DNA of 64,000 nucleotides from an uncultured Eggerthellaceae bacterium (lineage in GTDB: Bacteria > Actinomycetota > Coriobacteriia > Coriobacteriales > Eggerthellaceae): the NCBI GenBank assembly GCA_937892845.1, contig CALBGP010000025.1, positions 1-64,000 of the forward strand, given 5' to 3'. A program made the position numbers and the translations under genes. This document shows positions 9,071-20,529 of this stretch, piece by piece; position 1 is the first letter of the stretch; each line of letters starts with the position of its first letter. The notes under the pieces were generated by a model, which was not told where the DNA came from, made no database searches, and saw nothing but the letters and a program-made list of their open reading frames with translations.

Positions 9071-9847
9071 TCATTGTAGCCACTGGTTGCTGCGGTAAAT
9101 CAGTTGCAACCCCCGTAAGGTTAATTCAGGGTCGGTTTCGGTGATGGTCTTCGAGACCGGGCCGATTACCGATGCGAAACCGCCGGTCGCAACCACGGGC
9201 GCCTCATAGCCCAGCTCGTCGAAGATGCGCGCGACCAACCCATCGATGCGCCCCGCTTCGCCGTACACGATGCCCGAACGGATGCAGTGGGCCGTGCTCT
9301 TCCCTATGGCGGTGCCGGGGTCGGAAAGCTCTATGCTGTCAAGCATTGCGGCATTGCCGAACAGCGCCTCGGCCGATGTGCGCACGCCGGGTGCGATGAT
9401 GCCCCCCAAGAAGATGCCGTCGCGATCGATGATGGATATGTTGGTTGCCGTGCCGAAATCAACGACCACCACAGGAGAGCCGTAGGATTCACGTGCGGCT
9501 ACGGCGTCTGCAAGGTAGTCCGCGCCTATCTCTTCGGGATAGGGATAGGTGGTCTCGAAAAGCCCCTTGCAGGCTTCCAGCGAAACCACCAGCGGGTCTT
9601 TGCCCAGAAGGTAGCGCACGGCATGGATCCAGTGGCGCACCACGGAAGGGACCACCGATGAGAGGATGGCGCCCTCGATGGATTCGATGGGGATCCCCGC
9701 CATCGTGATGAGGGAGTGCAGCTTGATGCGCGACTCATCGGCCGTATAGGTGGCACCCGTGGCCACGCGCCACGACTCTTTGAGCTCCTCCCCGTCGTAG
9801 ATGCCCAAAACGGTATGGGTGTTGCCCACATCTATGACCAGAAACAT
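9071..9847 (-). CDS. coaX: Type III pantothenate kinase
   Basis: 258 residues from the ATG at 9847 (AAGGGAG upstream), giving the canonical start MFLVIDVGNTHTVLGIYDG with the acidic phosphate-loop Asp. The central motifs GADYLADAVAA and VVDFGTATNI and the GGIIAPGVRTSAEALF region are typical of CoaX. It catalyses the first step of coenzyme A synthesis and is not feedback-inhibited like type I enzymes. It ends about 90 bp before fhs on the same strand. Confidence 0.95.
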   Translation of the reverse strand: MFLVIDVGNTHTVLGIYDGEELKESWRVATGATYTADESRIKLHSLITMAGIPIESIEGAILSSVVPSVVRHWIHAVRYLLGKDPLVVSLEACKGLFETTYPYPEEIGADYLADAVAARESYGSPVVVVDFGTATNISIIDRDGIFLGGIIAPGVRTSAEALFGNAAMLDSIELSDPGTAIGKSTAHCIRSGIVYGEAGRIDGLVARIFDELGYEAPVVATGGFASVIGPVSKTITETDPELTLRGLQLIYRSNQWLQ

Positions 9848-9964
9848 CGCGTTTTCGCTCCCTTCGCCTGCCTGCGCACCATGCGGCACGCGCCTGGTTG
9901 GTTACAGCTGCGAAACGGCTCCCGTCCCCACACGGGGTGAGGGCACCATGGCCGAATCGACGCG

Positions 9965-9973
9965 TGGTATGAT
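9965..9973 (+). promoter_or_regulatory. Possible extended -10 promoter for the response regulator
   Basis: TGGTATGAT, an extended -10, lies about 70 bp before the regulator start in the divergent gap with coaX. No good -35 was seen. Confidence 0.35.
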
Positions 9974-10041
9974 AGCAGGACGAACAACTGCGCGGAACTC
10001 GGTATCCCGCGTGAGGCGCAAAGCAGATGAAAGGCGGAACC

Positions 10042-10734
10042 ATGCACGATGATGCCGAACGCATCCTGGTCGTCGATGACGAGCAATCGATTACGGACTT
10101 CGTCTCCTACAACCTGATGAAGGAAGGGTTCCGCGTCGATGTTGCCAACAACGGCGAAGAGGCCCTGTCCATGGCCACCCAACGCAACTACGACCTGTTC
10201 GTCTTGGACATCATGCTGCCCGGCATGGATGGCTACGAACTCTGCCGCCGTCTGCGCTCTCGCACCACGTCCCCGGTGCTGTTCCTTTCGGCCCGCGACA
10301 CCGAGCTCGACAAAGTGGTCGGCCTTGAGATCGGCGGCGACGACTACCTGTCCAAGCCCTTCGGCGTGCGCGAGCTCATCGCCCGCTGCCGCGCCCTGCT
10401 GCGACGCGGCGCACCCAACGACGCGCTGTCCTCCAACGCCCTTACGGCGGGCGGCATCACGCTCGACGAAGACCGCCACACCGCCACGGGAGCCCAAGGC
10501 GAAATAGATTTGACCCCGCGCGAATTCGAGCTTCTGGCCGCCCTCATGAAGAGCGCCGGCAAAGTGGTCACCCGCGAAGACCTCCTGCGCGAAGCCTGGG
10601 GCTGGGAATACATCACCGAGACGAAGACCGTGGACACGCATATCAAGCGCCTGCGCGACAAGATCAGCGCCGCAGGCTTCGATCCCGGCATCATCGAAAC
10701 AGTGCGCGGCTACGGCTACCGCTTCCGCTCCTAA
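10042..10734 (+). CDS. Response regulator, OmpR/PhoB family
   Basis: 230 residues from the ATG at 10042, chosen because AAAGGCGG precedes it; an ATG at 10027 lacks such a site. Receiver domain with acidic residues DDE at 12-14, phospho-acceptor D56 in FVLDIMLPGMDG and Lys in DDYLSKPFGV. A winged-helix output domain ends in TVRGYGYRFRS. It pairs with the kinase 40 bp downstream. The signal is unknown. Confidence 0.92.
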   Translation: MHDDAERILVVDDEQSITDFVSYNLMKEGFRVDVANNGEEALSMATQRNYDLFVLDIMLPGMDGYELCRRLRSRTTSPVLFLSARDTELDKVVGLEIGGDDYLSKPFGVRELIARCRALLRRGAPNDALSSNALTAGGITLDEDRHTATGAQGEIDLTPREFELLAALMKSAGKVVTREDLLREAWGWEYITETKTVDTHIKRLRDKISAAGFDPGIIETVRGYGYRFRS

Positions 10735-10773
10735 GGCAAAAGCGGGCCGTCCGCACCGGGAAGGCACACCTCA

Positions 10774-11793
10774 ATGAAGCGCATCCAAACCTATTTCGCC
10801 GTATTGACCACCATTTTGGGCATCATGGCGGCCGTTGCGGCCACGGTGATCACCGATCTTGGGCTGGGTATCTGGGCAACAGCCTGGCTGCTCACGACCG
10901 GCGCGGCGGTGGCCTTCCTTTTGAGTCTGATCATAGGCCACTACATCGCCGAGCCGCTGCGCGATCTGCACCAGAGAGCCAACCTCATCCTGCACGGCGA
11001 CACCACCGTCTCGCTTGCACCCACCGACCGCCTCCATGAAGCCGACGTCCTTGCCGCCGATTTCGAAGAGCTGGGAGAGCAGACCAAGACGAAGATGGCA
11101 GATCTTGCCTTGGCCCAAAAGCGCCAGGCAGCCTTCATCAACGACGTGGCCCACGAACTGCGCACGCCCCTTACCGCCATTCGCGGCAACGCCGAAACGC
11201 TCATGGACCCGGACATGCCCCAAGCGCTGCGCGAGCGCTTCTGCCACACCATCATCAGCGAAAGCAAGCGTTTGACCAGGCTTTCCAACGATCTGCTTAC
11301 CTTGCAGCACATCGAAGACGGCAGCCGCATGAAAAACCTCGAGCGCGTGAACCTGCATGATGTGGCAACCGATGTGGTGGACTCGCTTGAGGGCCTGCTC
11401 GAGGAGCAGGATGCGCACGTGATCATAATCGGCGAAGCGCCCGACGTTTTGGGCATTCCCGACAGGTTGGGACAGGCGGTCTACAACCTGGTGGCCAATG
11501 CGGCGCGCTTCATCGAGCGCGGCGGGCACATCACCATCAGCCTCGAAGGGCTGCAGGGCCAATCCATCTTGAAGGTCATCGACGATGGCCCGGGCATCGG
11601 GGACATCAATCCCGAGCTGCTTTTCACCCGTTTTTACCGCGGAGACAACTCCCGTGCGCGCAACAGCGGGGGAACGGGTCTGGGCCTCGCCATCGTGAAG
11701 AGCGTCATCACCGAACACGACGGATCGGTGACCGCTTTCAACGCCGCAAACGGCGGCGCATGCTTCGTCATCACGCTGCCCAGCGTAGGCTGA
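10774..11793 (+). CDS. Sensor histidine kinase
   Basis: 339 residues. Two membrane helices (about 8-28 and 34-54) with almost no external loop, then a HAMP-like linker. The H-box is INDVAHELRTPLTAIRGN (His near residue 126). The ATPase domain has the N-box LVANAARFI, the G1 box DDGPGIG and the G2 box GGTGLGLAIVKS. With no sizeable external sensor region, it probably senses through the membrane or a partner. It is co-transcribed with the regulator upstream. Confidence 0.9.
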   Translation: MKRIQTYFAVLTTILGIMAAVAATVITDLGLGIWATAWLLTTGAAVAFLLSLIIGHYIAEPLRDLHQRANLILHGDTTVSLAPTDRLHEADVLAADFEELGEQTKTKMADLALAQKRQAAFINDVAHELRTPLTAIRGNAETLMDPDMPQALRERFCHTIISESKRLTRLSNDLLTLQHIEDGSRMKNLERVNLHDVATDVVDSLEGLLEEQDAHVIIIGEAPDVLGIPDRLGQAVYNLVANAARFIERGGHITISLEGLQGQSILKVIDDGPGIGDINPELLFTRFYRGDNSRARNSGGTGLGLAIVKSVITEHDGSVTAFNAANGGACFVITLPSVG

Positions 11794-11874
11794 GCCGAAA
11801 TCCCCGACCTACCCCATCAAGGCAGAACACCAGGCAAGACAGGTTTCCATCAGGGCAAACGCCCGAAATGGCTC

Positions 11875-12627
11875 CTAGCGGCCAACCCTGCGCCAGCGGG
11901 TCAGGCGTCGCTCTGCAGCCTCGAACACCTCGTAGAGCACGACTCCCAGAAGCGCCATGGCTATGATTCCCGCAAACATCTTCGGATACGCAAGCAGCGC
12001 CCAGGCATCCACGATGAAATATCCCAATCCGGTGGAACCCGCCAGGCTCTCGGCGAAAAACAGGATGGCCACGGCCGTGCCGCTGGAAATGCGCAGCGCC
12101 GTGAACAGGTCAGGCAACGTGGCGGGAATGACCACATGGCGGTAGATGTCCCAGCGCCCCGCGCCCAGACTGCGCACCGAGAGCACGCTGTCCTCAGGCA
12201 CGCTCTGAGCCGCATCGCGCACCGTAACCAGGACCTGGAAGAACACCGTGATGGCTATGAGCGTAATCTTGGGGGCATCGGCCAGGCCCATCAAGACGAT
12301 GAGCACGGGCAGAAGCACCACCTTCGGCAGTGGATAGAGAAAGTACAGAACGGGAGCGAACACCGCATCCACGCGCGGCGAACGTCCGCACATGAGGCCC
12401 AGCGGCACGGCCAGCACCGTGCCTATGACCATGGCGGCCAGCACGCGGTAGAGGCTGACCAAAAACGCCGGCCAGAGATCCGAGAAATAGAGGACCACCA
12501 TGGGGATGGCATCGAAGGGCCCGGGGAGCGCAGGGCTTGCCACCAAGACGGCCGCAAGCTGCCAACCCGCCAGGATGAAGAGTATGGCGAATGTGTATCC
12601 GGCAATTTTACGCATCACGGGAACCAT
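11875..12627 (-). CDS. ABC transporter permease, SsuC/TauC/ThiX type
   Basis: About 250 residues from the ATG at 12627; in-frame GTG 12618 and ATG 12615 are equally possible, and all overlap the end of the ATPase gene. Six helices and the permease loop VRSLGAGRWDIYRHVVIPATLP mark the sulfonate/nitrate/taurine permease family. Substrate unknown. The matching binding protein is not encoded nearby. Confidence 0.8.
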   Translation of the reverse strand: MVPVMRKIAGYTFAILFILAGWQLAAVLVASPALPGPFDAIPMVVLYFSDLWPAFLVSLYRVLAAMVIGTVLAVPLGLMCGRSPRVDAVFAPVLYFLYPLPKVVLLPVLIVLMGLADAPKITLIAITVFFQVLVTVRDAAQSVPEDSVLSVRSLGAGRWDIYRHVVIPATLPDLFTALRISSGTAVAILFFAESLAGSTGLGYFIVDAWALLAYPKMFAGIIAMALLGVVLYEVFEAAERRLTRWRRVGR

Positions 12628-13375
12628 CCCCTTCGCGCAAATGCTCACGCAAGATACGGCACCGTTCGAAGAACAGAGGGTCATCGCGCCAGCCATCCCG
12701 CTGCATTTCGTCGTTCTCCAGCTCGAAGACCACACGGCCCGGCCTCGATGACACGACGACGACGCGCTGCCCCAGATGAACGGCCTCTTCGATGGAGTGG
12801 GTCACCAGCACCTGGGCGTAGCCCTTTTCTTTCCAGCAGCGCTTGAGCATGTCCTGCATCTCTTCACGCAACAGCGCATCCAGCGCCGAAAGCGGCTCGT
12901 CCATCAGGAGCAGGTCGATATCGCATGAAAGCGCGCGGGCCATGGCAAGGCGCTGGCGCATGCCGCCGGACAGTTCCGCGGGATACGATTTCGCGAATTC
13001 GGACAAGCCCACGCTCTGCAGAGCGGATGCCACCCTGCGGCGACGCTCTTCGGACGGAAGATGGCGGATCTGCGCAGCAAGCCCGGCGTTCTGCTCCACC
13101 GTTTTCCACGGAAGCAGGCCGAAATCCTGAAGAATCAACGCCGTCTCAAGCCGCGGCTTCACAATGGGCTCGCCGTCTATCAGCACCTTTCCGCACGTTG
13201 GCGCCATGAGGCCGCATGCGATCATCAAGCTGGTGGATTTACCGCAGCCCGATGGACCCAGCACAGCCACCGCCTGACCCTCTTCGACCTCAAGGTTGAA
13301 CCCCTCAAGTGCGCGCATGGGTCCGCGGGCACCATCATAGGTCACGCCCACATCGCGCAACTGCAGTTTCGGCAT
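12608..13375 (-). CDS. ABC transporter ATPase, SsuB/TauB type
   Basis: 255 residues. Walker A GPSGCGKST, Q-loop ILQDFGLLPW, signature ELSGGMRQRLAMARAL, Walker B LLLMDEPLSALD and switch His in VLVTHSIEEAV are present. The sequence type fits importers of sulfonates, taurine, nitrate or pyrimidine precursors. Coupled to the permease by overlap. Confidence 0.88.
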   Translation of the reverse strand: MPKLQLRDVGVTYDGARGPMRALEGFNLEVEEGQAVAVLGPSGCGKSTSLMIACGLMAPTCGKVLIDGEPIVKPRLETALILQDFGLLPWKTVEQNAGLAAQIRHLPSEERRRRVASALQSVGLSEFAKSYPAELSGGMRQRLAMARALSCDIDLLLMDEPLSALDALLREEMQDMLKRCWKEKGYAQVLVTHSIEEAVHLGQRVVVVSSRPGRVVFELENDEMQRDGWRDDPLFFERCRILREHLREGDGSRDA

Positions 13376-13390
13376 GCCGCTCCTTTCGGG

Positions 13391-14851
13391 CTATTCGGCT
13401 TTCTGACCTTCGATTTTGCGATTCAGCTTACGGACTTCATGCCACACGAACACCGCAGTGGTGAAAATGGCCAGGAAGTCTGCGGCAGGCACGGCGAAAT
13501 ACACCGCATCGAGCGAGTCCAGCATGGGCGCGATATACGGAAGGATATCCGGGAAGATGTAAAGCAGCGGAATCAGGAACAGGATCTGACGGGTCAGGGT
13601 GAGGATGATGGATTTGGTGGGCTGGCCCGTTGCCTGGAAGTAGTTGGAACCCACGATCTGGAAACCGATGAACGGCAGGAAGATCAGATCCACGCGCAAT
13701 GCGAACGCCGTGAAGTCCACCAACACCGGCTCTTTGATACCGAAGAACCCGACGATCTGCGGCGCAAACGCCATGATGAGGATCCACAGGATGGTGCCCA
13801 TGATGGTGGCTCCCCATGCACCTACGGACAGCGTCTTTTTCACGCGGGCGAAAAGCTTCGCCCCGTAGTTGAAGCCCAGAAGCGGCTGGATGGCTATGGA
13901 CATGCCGATGAGCGGGAGAATCACGAACATGCCGATACGCTGGACCACGCCGACGGAAGCCAACGCATTATCCGCACCGATGGGGTCCATGGCGCCGTAC
14001 TTGACCAGCATGAAGTTGATGAAGAAGTTGACGATGGCGCCGCCTGCCTGAACAGCGAACGATGCCGCGCCCAGCGCGAGAATGCTGGCGACCATCTTGC
14101 GACGCAGAGGGAAATGGCGCAGACGCAAACGGATGGGAACATTGGGGGTACGGGTGAAGTACCACAGAACGGTAGCGCAGCTGATGGCCTGGCCGGCGAC
14201 GGTTGCCCATGCGCTGCCGGCGACGCCCCACTGGAACCACAGGACGAAGATGGCGTTGAACACGGTGCAGCCCACCGCACCGATCAGCATGGTGACAAGC
14301 GCACGGTTAGGAGCGCCGGCGGTACGGATGAAGTTGTTCAGACCCATGCCGAGCACCTGGAAGATGCAGCCCAGCGAGATGATCTGGATGAATTCCTGCG
14401 CATAGGGACGGACGGTGTCGGTAGCGGAGGACAAAGACAGCAGCGGATCGATGATGAAGGGGACATGGGCGGCAACCGCCATGACAAGACTGATGATCAC
14501 GCTCAGCATTGCGGTATTGCCCAGCGAGCGCTCGGCATCCTCGTGCTTGCCTTCGCCGAGCTTGAGGGCGCACAAAGCGTTGCCGCCCGCACCGACCAGC
14601 ATGGCCAAAGCCATGAAGATGGCCATCGTCGGGGATGCGACGGTGATTGCGGACAGTCCTATCTCGCCGGCACCATGACCGAGAAATATGGAGTCAATCA
14701 GATTGTAAGCGCCGTTGACCAGCATGCCCAAGATGGCGGGAATCGCGAATTCCACCGTCAGCTTGGGAATGCTGCCCGAGCCCATGCGGCTGATGCGCTC
14801 ATTATCGGGGGATCCTTGCGCCATGCCTTTTTCGTTCGAATGCTCTACCAT
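13391..14851 (-). CDS. MATE family efflux transporter
   Basis: 486 residues from the ATG at 14851 (GAGGT upstream). Twelve membrane helices in two halves. The first half opens with PKLTVEFAIPAILGMLVNGAY and LIDSIFLGHGAGEIGLSAI, which is typical of the MepA/DinF-like branch. It probably exports cationic compounds with Na+ or H+. It lies 16 bp before the ABC ATPase start, but a functional link is not evident. Confidence 0.9.
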   Translation of the reverse strand: MVEHSNEKGMAQGSPDNERISRMGSGSIPKLTVEFAIPAILGMLVNGAYNLIDSIFLGHGAGEIGLSAITVASPTMAIFMALAMLVGAGGNALCALKLGEGKHEDAERSLGNTAMLSVIISLVMAVAAHVPFIIDPLLSLSSATDTVRPYAQEFIQIISLGCIFQVLGMGLNNFIRTAGAPNRALVTMLIGAVGCTVFNAIFVLWFQWGVAGSAWATVAGQAISCATVLWYFTRTPNVPIRLRLRHFPLRRKMVASILALGAASFAVQAGGAIVNFFINFMLVKYGAMDPIGADNALASVGVVQRIGMFVILPLIGMSIAIQPLLGFNYGAKLFARVKKTLSVGAWGATIMGTILWILIMAFAPQIVGFFGIKEPVLVDFTAFALRVDLIFLPFIGFQIVGSNYFQATGQPTKSIILTLTRQILFLIPLLYIFPDILPYIAPMLDSLDAVYFAVPAADFLAIFTTAVFVWHEVRKLNRKIEGQKAE

Positions 14852-15006
14852 ATGCCAACCTCGTATCGCTCTTTGCAATCTTCAAACAATTTATTGTAGC
14901 AAACGCGTATCCCGGCTATACAAAACCTGCGCAATTGCATCAGAGCACGCCGACAGTCCCAAGGCAGTGCTGGGTTTGCCGCATAAGCCCCACGAACGCA
15001 AAGCGG

Positions 15007-15603
15007 CTACAGAAAGGAATCCAAAGAATCAAGAATGGCATCGAGCAAACCGTCAAGGACCGCACAGGTTGTCTGACCTGCGCAATCGGCGCCCATCAAG
15101 CGCATGAGCGCGTCGTGCGATGCAAGATCTACGGCATACGCAGGCACGTTGCGGCCGTCAGTGCGGACAGGCTGCGCCGGATGAAACACGTTCACCCCTA
15201 TGCCCACCGCCACGCATGTCGCGTCGAATGCCTCGAGCACCGTTCCGCACAGCTTTCCGGCGTCGCAGATTATATCGTTGGGGCATTTCACGCGTACGGC
15301 GTCAGGATCCATGCCGAAATAGCCCACCAGCGCACTGCGCACTGCCGCAGCCACAGCAGGGCTTAAAGCCGGCCAATCCCGCGCAGGCGTCTCAGGCCGC
15401 AGCAAAACGGTGAAGTACAAGCCGCCCTCGGGACTTACCCACACGCGGTTCCACTGTCCGCGGCCATGTTCCTGCCGACGCGCAACCACCACCGTGCCAT
15501 CCGGAGCGCCGCTTCGCGCAAGCGCCCGGATGTCATCGTTGGTGGAAGCCGTAGAATCCACCGTGCGGATGACCCAGCGGCCGTGGCTCCGGCTGGAAAT
15601 CAC
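15007..15603 (-). CDS. birA: Biotin-[acetyl-CoA-carboxylase] ligase, catalytic-core type
   Basis: 198 residues from a GTG at 15603 that overlaps the folP-folK stop (GTGA). The BPL motif is present as RRQEHGRGQWNRVWVSPEGG, followed by VKCPNDI (lysine that binds biotinyl-AMP). There is no N-terminal DNA-binding domain, so it is a monofunctional enzyme. It is short for the family: the C-terminal SH3-like domain appears reduced or missing. Confidence 0.85.
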   Translation of the reverse strand: MISSRSHGRWVIRTVDSTASTNDDIRALARSGAPDGTVVVARRQEHGRGQWNRVWVSPEGGLYFTVLLRPETPARDWPALSPAVAAAVRSALVGYFGMDPDAVRVKCPNDIICDAGKLCGTVLEAFDATCVAVGIGVNVFHPAQPVRTDGRNVPAYAVDLASHDALMRLMGADCAGQTTCAVLDGLLDAILDSLDSFL

Positions 15604-16903
15604 AGGCGATGCGCCTTTCCGTACACCGCACCGTCAAGCGTGACGGGCGTGCCGTCGGCAAGCACATGCCCCGGCATGACATCGAGCAGGGGCTTGACCA
15701 CGAAATCGCGCTCGCAGACACGAGGATGCGGCAGCGTGAGCTCAGGCGTCTCGAACGCGTAGAGCTGGTAATCCAGGATATCCAAATCGCAGGTGCGCGG
15801 GCCGTTTTCTATCTCGCGCACGCGACCGAGGCTGTTTTCGATGGCATGCAGATAGCGCAGGAGCTCCTTGGGCGGAATGCCGCTGCGAAGCACCACGACG
15901 GCGTTGATGAACGTGTCCTGGTCTTCGTAATATGCGGGTTCGCTTTCGTAGTACGGGGAAATGTCCACGATCTGCGTATCGGGCAGCGTGCACATGGCGC
16001 CGATAGCATGTTCAAGATTCGCTATCTTACCTTCGGTCTCTTCGCCCTCATTGGCAACCAAGGCAACATTGCAGCCCATGCCCACCAGAACGTAAGGTCT
16101 CAGATCATCGAGGGATTTGCGCGTGAGCTCCACATTGTGCGTACGCACCACCGATGCGCCCAGTTCGCACGCCTCAAGCGCCACCGCAGCCGATGCGACA
16201 TCGCGGTCAACAGGCTTTTCGATGCCGTACGCCCAACCGATGAAGCTCTTGCGTGAAGCGGCGACCATGACAGGGTACCCCAGATGCACGAACTCATGGA
16301 TGTTGCGCATCAACTCCATGGTCTGAGAAGCGGTCTTGCCGAAGCCGGGGCCGGGGTCAATGCAGATGCGGTCCCGATCAACGCCCGCATTCTCGAGCAT
16401 CTTCGCCTGCGCGGCCAGATAGGCTTTCACATCTTCCACCACGTCGTCATAGACGGGGTTGTCCTGCATGGTCTTCGGTTCGCCGGCCATGTGCGTGACC
16501 ACGCAGCCCACATCGGTGCGGGCCGCCAGCTCCACCATGGCAGGGTCGCGGAAACCCGACACATCATTGATGATGGATGCGCCCGCTTCAATGCAACGGA
16601 CCGCAACCTCCGGGTGACGGGTGTCGATGCTCACGCAATAGCCCGCGTCCGCCAGCTGCGCGACCACGTCCAGCACGCGGGAGAGCTCCTCTTCAACGGT
16701 CACCTCATCGGAACCGGGGCGCGTGCTCTCCCCCCCGACGTCGATGATCTGCGCACCGGCCTCAACCATCGCACGCGCATGCTCCACAGCGCTGGCGAAA
16801 TCAGCGTGTTGGCCGCCGTCGGAGAAAGAATCGGGCGTAACATTGAGGATACCCATGATTATGGGCATCCTGGTATCGAATGAGAATCTGGCGCACTGCC
16901 ACA

Positions 16904-16907
<4 letters not shown>
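15600..16907 (-). CDS. folP-folK: Bifunctional dihydropteroate synthase / HPPK
   Basis: 435 residues. Residues 14-280 are DHPS: IMGILNVTPDSFSDGG, DVGGESTRPGS, IDPGPGFGK and ASRKSFIG. Residues 290-430 are 6-hydroxymethyl-dihydropterin pyrophosphokinase: SPYYESEPAYYEDQDTFINA and GPRTCDLDILDYQ. It carries out the two consecutive steps that make dihydropteroate. AAGGA precedes the ATG at 16907; an inner Met at the DHPS motif lacks one. It overlaps the end of ftsH. Confidence 0.94.
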
Positions 16908-19254
<2,347 letters not shown>

Positions 19255-19255
<1 letters not shown>

Positions 19256-19875
19256 TACTTTCCTTGGTAGACTTCAGGTTTCAAAATGCCGATATAGGGA
19301 AGGTTGCGGTAGAGCTCCGCATAATCGAGGCCGTAACCCACAATGAACTCATCGGGGCATTCGAAGCCGACATAGCGGCAGTCGATATCGGCCTGCTGAC
19401 GGGTGCGCTTGCGCAGAAGCGTAGCCACCGACAAGGATGCCGGGTTGCGCGACCCCAGCACCTTGAGCAGATACTCAAGCGTCAGTCCGGAGTCGAGGAT
19501 GTCCTCGGCAACGATAACATGACGACCTTCGATGTTGCTGGTGAGGTCCTTGATGATGCGGACCACGCCGGAGCTCTTCGTCCCAGCGCCATATGACGAA
19601 ACCGCCATGTAGTCCATTTCGACGGGAAGGTTGATCTCACGCACCAAGTCCGCCATGAAGATGGCCGCACCGCGAAGCACGCTGATCACCAGCAGGGATT
19701 TGCCGGGATCGCACTCGTGCGTCACGAACTGGGCGTAGTCGCGACCGATCTGCTCGCCCATCTCATGGACGCGGGCGGCAAGCTGATCCTGCGTGAACAG
19801 GATCTCTTTGATGTCATCATGCGCATACAGCTGCTCTGCGGGCGTGCGCGTCATCGCTTCATTCGTAGCTGTCAT
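19255..19875 (-). CDS. hpt: Hypoxanthine phosphoribosyltransferase
   Basis: 206 residues from the ATG at 19875 (AGAGGA upstream). The PRPP-binding motif VIVAEDILDSGLTLEYL and the hood/loop residues VLRGAAIFMADLVR and MAVSSYG are present. It salvages hypoxanthine and guanine. The stop overlaps the ftsH start (TAATG); the hpt-ftsH order is common in Gram-positive bacteria, usually with tilS upstream, which is absent here. Confidence 0.93.
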
Positions 19876-20029
19876 GGAATCCTCTTTCGCATAGTTCAAG
19901 CGTGAAGTGTAGCACCGAAGCGCCGCCACCAGTCAACGACACGGTAACGGCGCTTCGGCTCATAGTATATCCAACGGGTCCCGCGCACCACCGGTCGATG
20001 CCGGCAAAACGCAGGGCCGAAACGAAACC

Positions 20030-20518
20030 TTAGTAGTAGATGGCGTCCGCCCCTGCAACGGAGCCGACCAGAGCCGCAGTTGAGCAAGCCACGAATCCGA
20101 ACAGGAGAATGGCCACGATGAACTCCGCCGCGAACCCGATGACCGAGAACATGATGGCATCGCTTTTCGCCTTCGGGAAATTATGCGTATTGGTGAGCCA
20201 GGCCAGCAGAATGCCCACAGGACCCAACAGGAATCCCACCGCAGCCCAGCCGAATTTCTGACCGCCAGTCAAAGCGAACAGGGGCATCCCGGGGATGTTC
20301 TGCGCCGCAGTGGGCGCGGGCGGGACGACCGGAGCGCCCAGAGGAGGTTGCTGAGGCATGGGCCCTGCAGCCGGGGGAATGGGCGGCATGGGAGCCGATG
20401 CTTGCTGCTGGACGGGCGCAGGAGGCACGGGGGCCTGAGGCGCAGGCGTTGCGGGAGGCACGGGGGCCTGAGGCGCAGGCGTTGCGGGAGGCACGGGATT
20501 GGTGTTCTGATCGCTCAT
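20030..20518 (-). CDS. Proline-rich small membrane protein
   Basis: 162 residues; GAGAGG precedes the ATG. The N-terminal 75 residues are almost entirely Pro/Ala/Gln, including two copies of an 11-residue PPATPAPQAPV unit. Two membrane helices follow (GWAAVGFLLGPVGILLAWL and IGFAAEFIVAILLFGFVAC), with a short loop between. The helix pair resembles small TM2/interferon-induced-like membrane proteins, but I do not assign a family. Function unknown. Confidence 0.75.
   Translation of the reverse strand: MSDQNTNPVPPATPAPQAPVPPATPAPQAPVPPAPVQQQASAPMPPIPPAAGPMPQQPPLGAPVVPPAPTAAQNIPGMPLFALTGGQKFGWAAVGFLLGPVGILLAWLTNTHNFPKAKSDAIMFSVIGFAAEFIVAILLFGFVACSTAALVGSVAGADAIYY
20421..20497. repeat. 33-bp tandem repeat inside the Pro-rich gene
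   Basis: Two identical 33-bp units begin at 20421 and 20454, and a partial third begins at 20487. They encode the repeated 11-residue proline unit, so copy number can change without breaking the frame. Confidence 0.85.
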
Positions 20519-20529
20519 ATCAATTCCTC

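Noticed and set aside
11810..11870. Small GGGC-AAAC-GCCC hairpin between convergent genes considered as a terminator
   Set aside because: Short stem with no U-run on either strand.
13061..14899. 612-codon plus-strand open frame opposite the MATE gene
   Set aside because: His/Gln/Asp-rich antisense translation of a membrane-protein gene; no family features.
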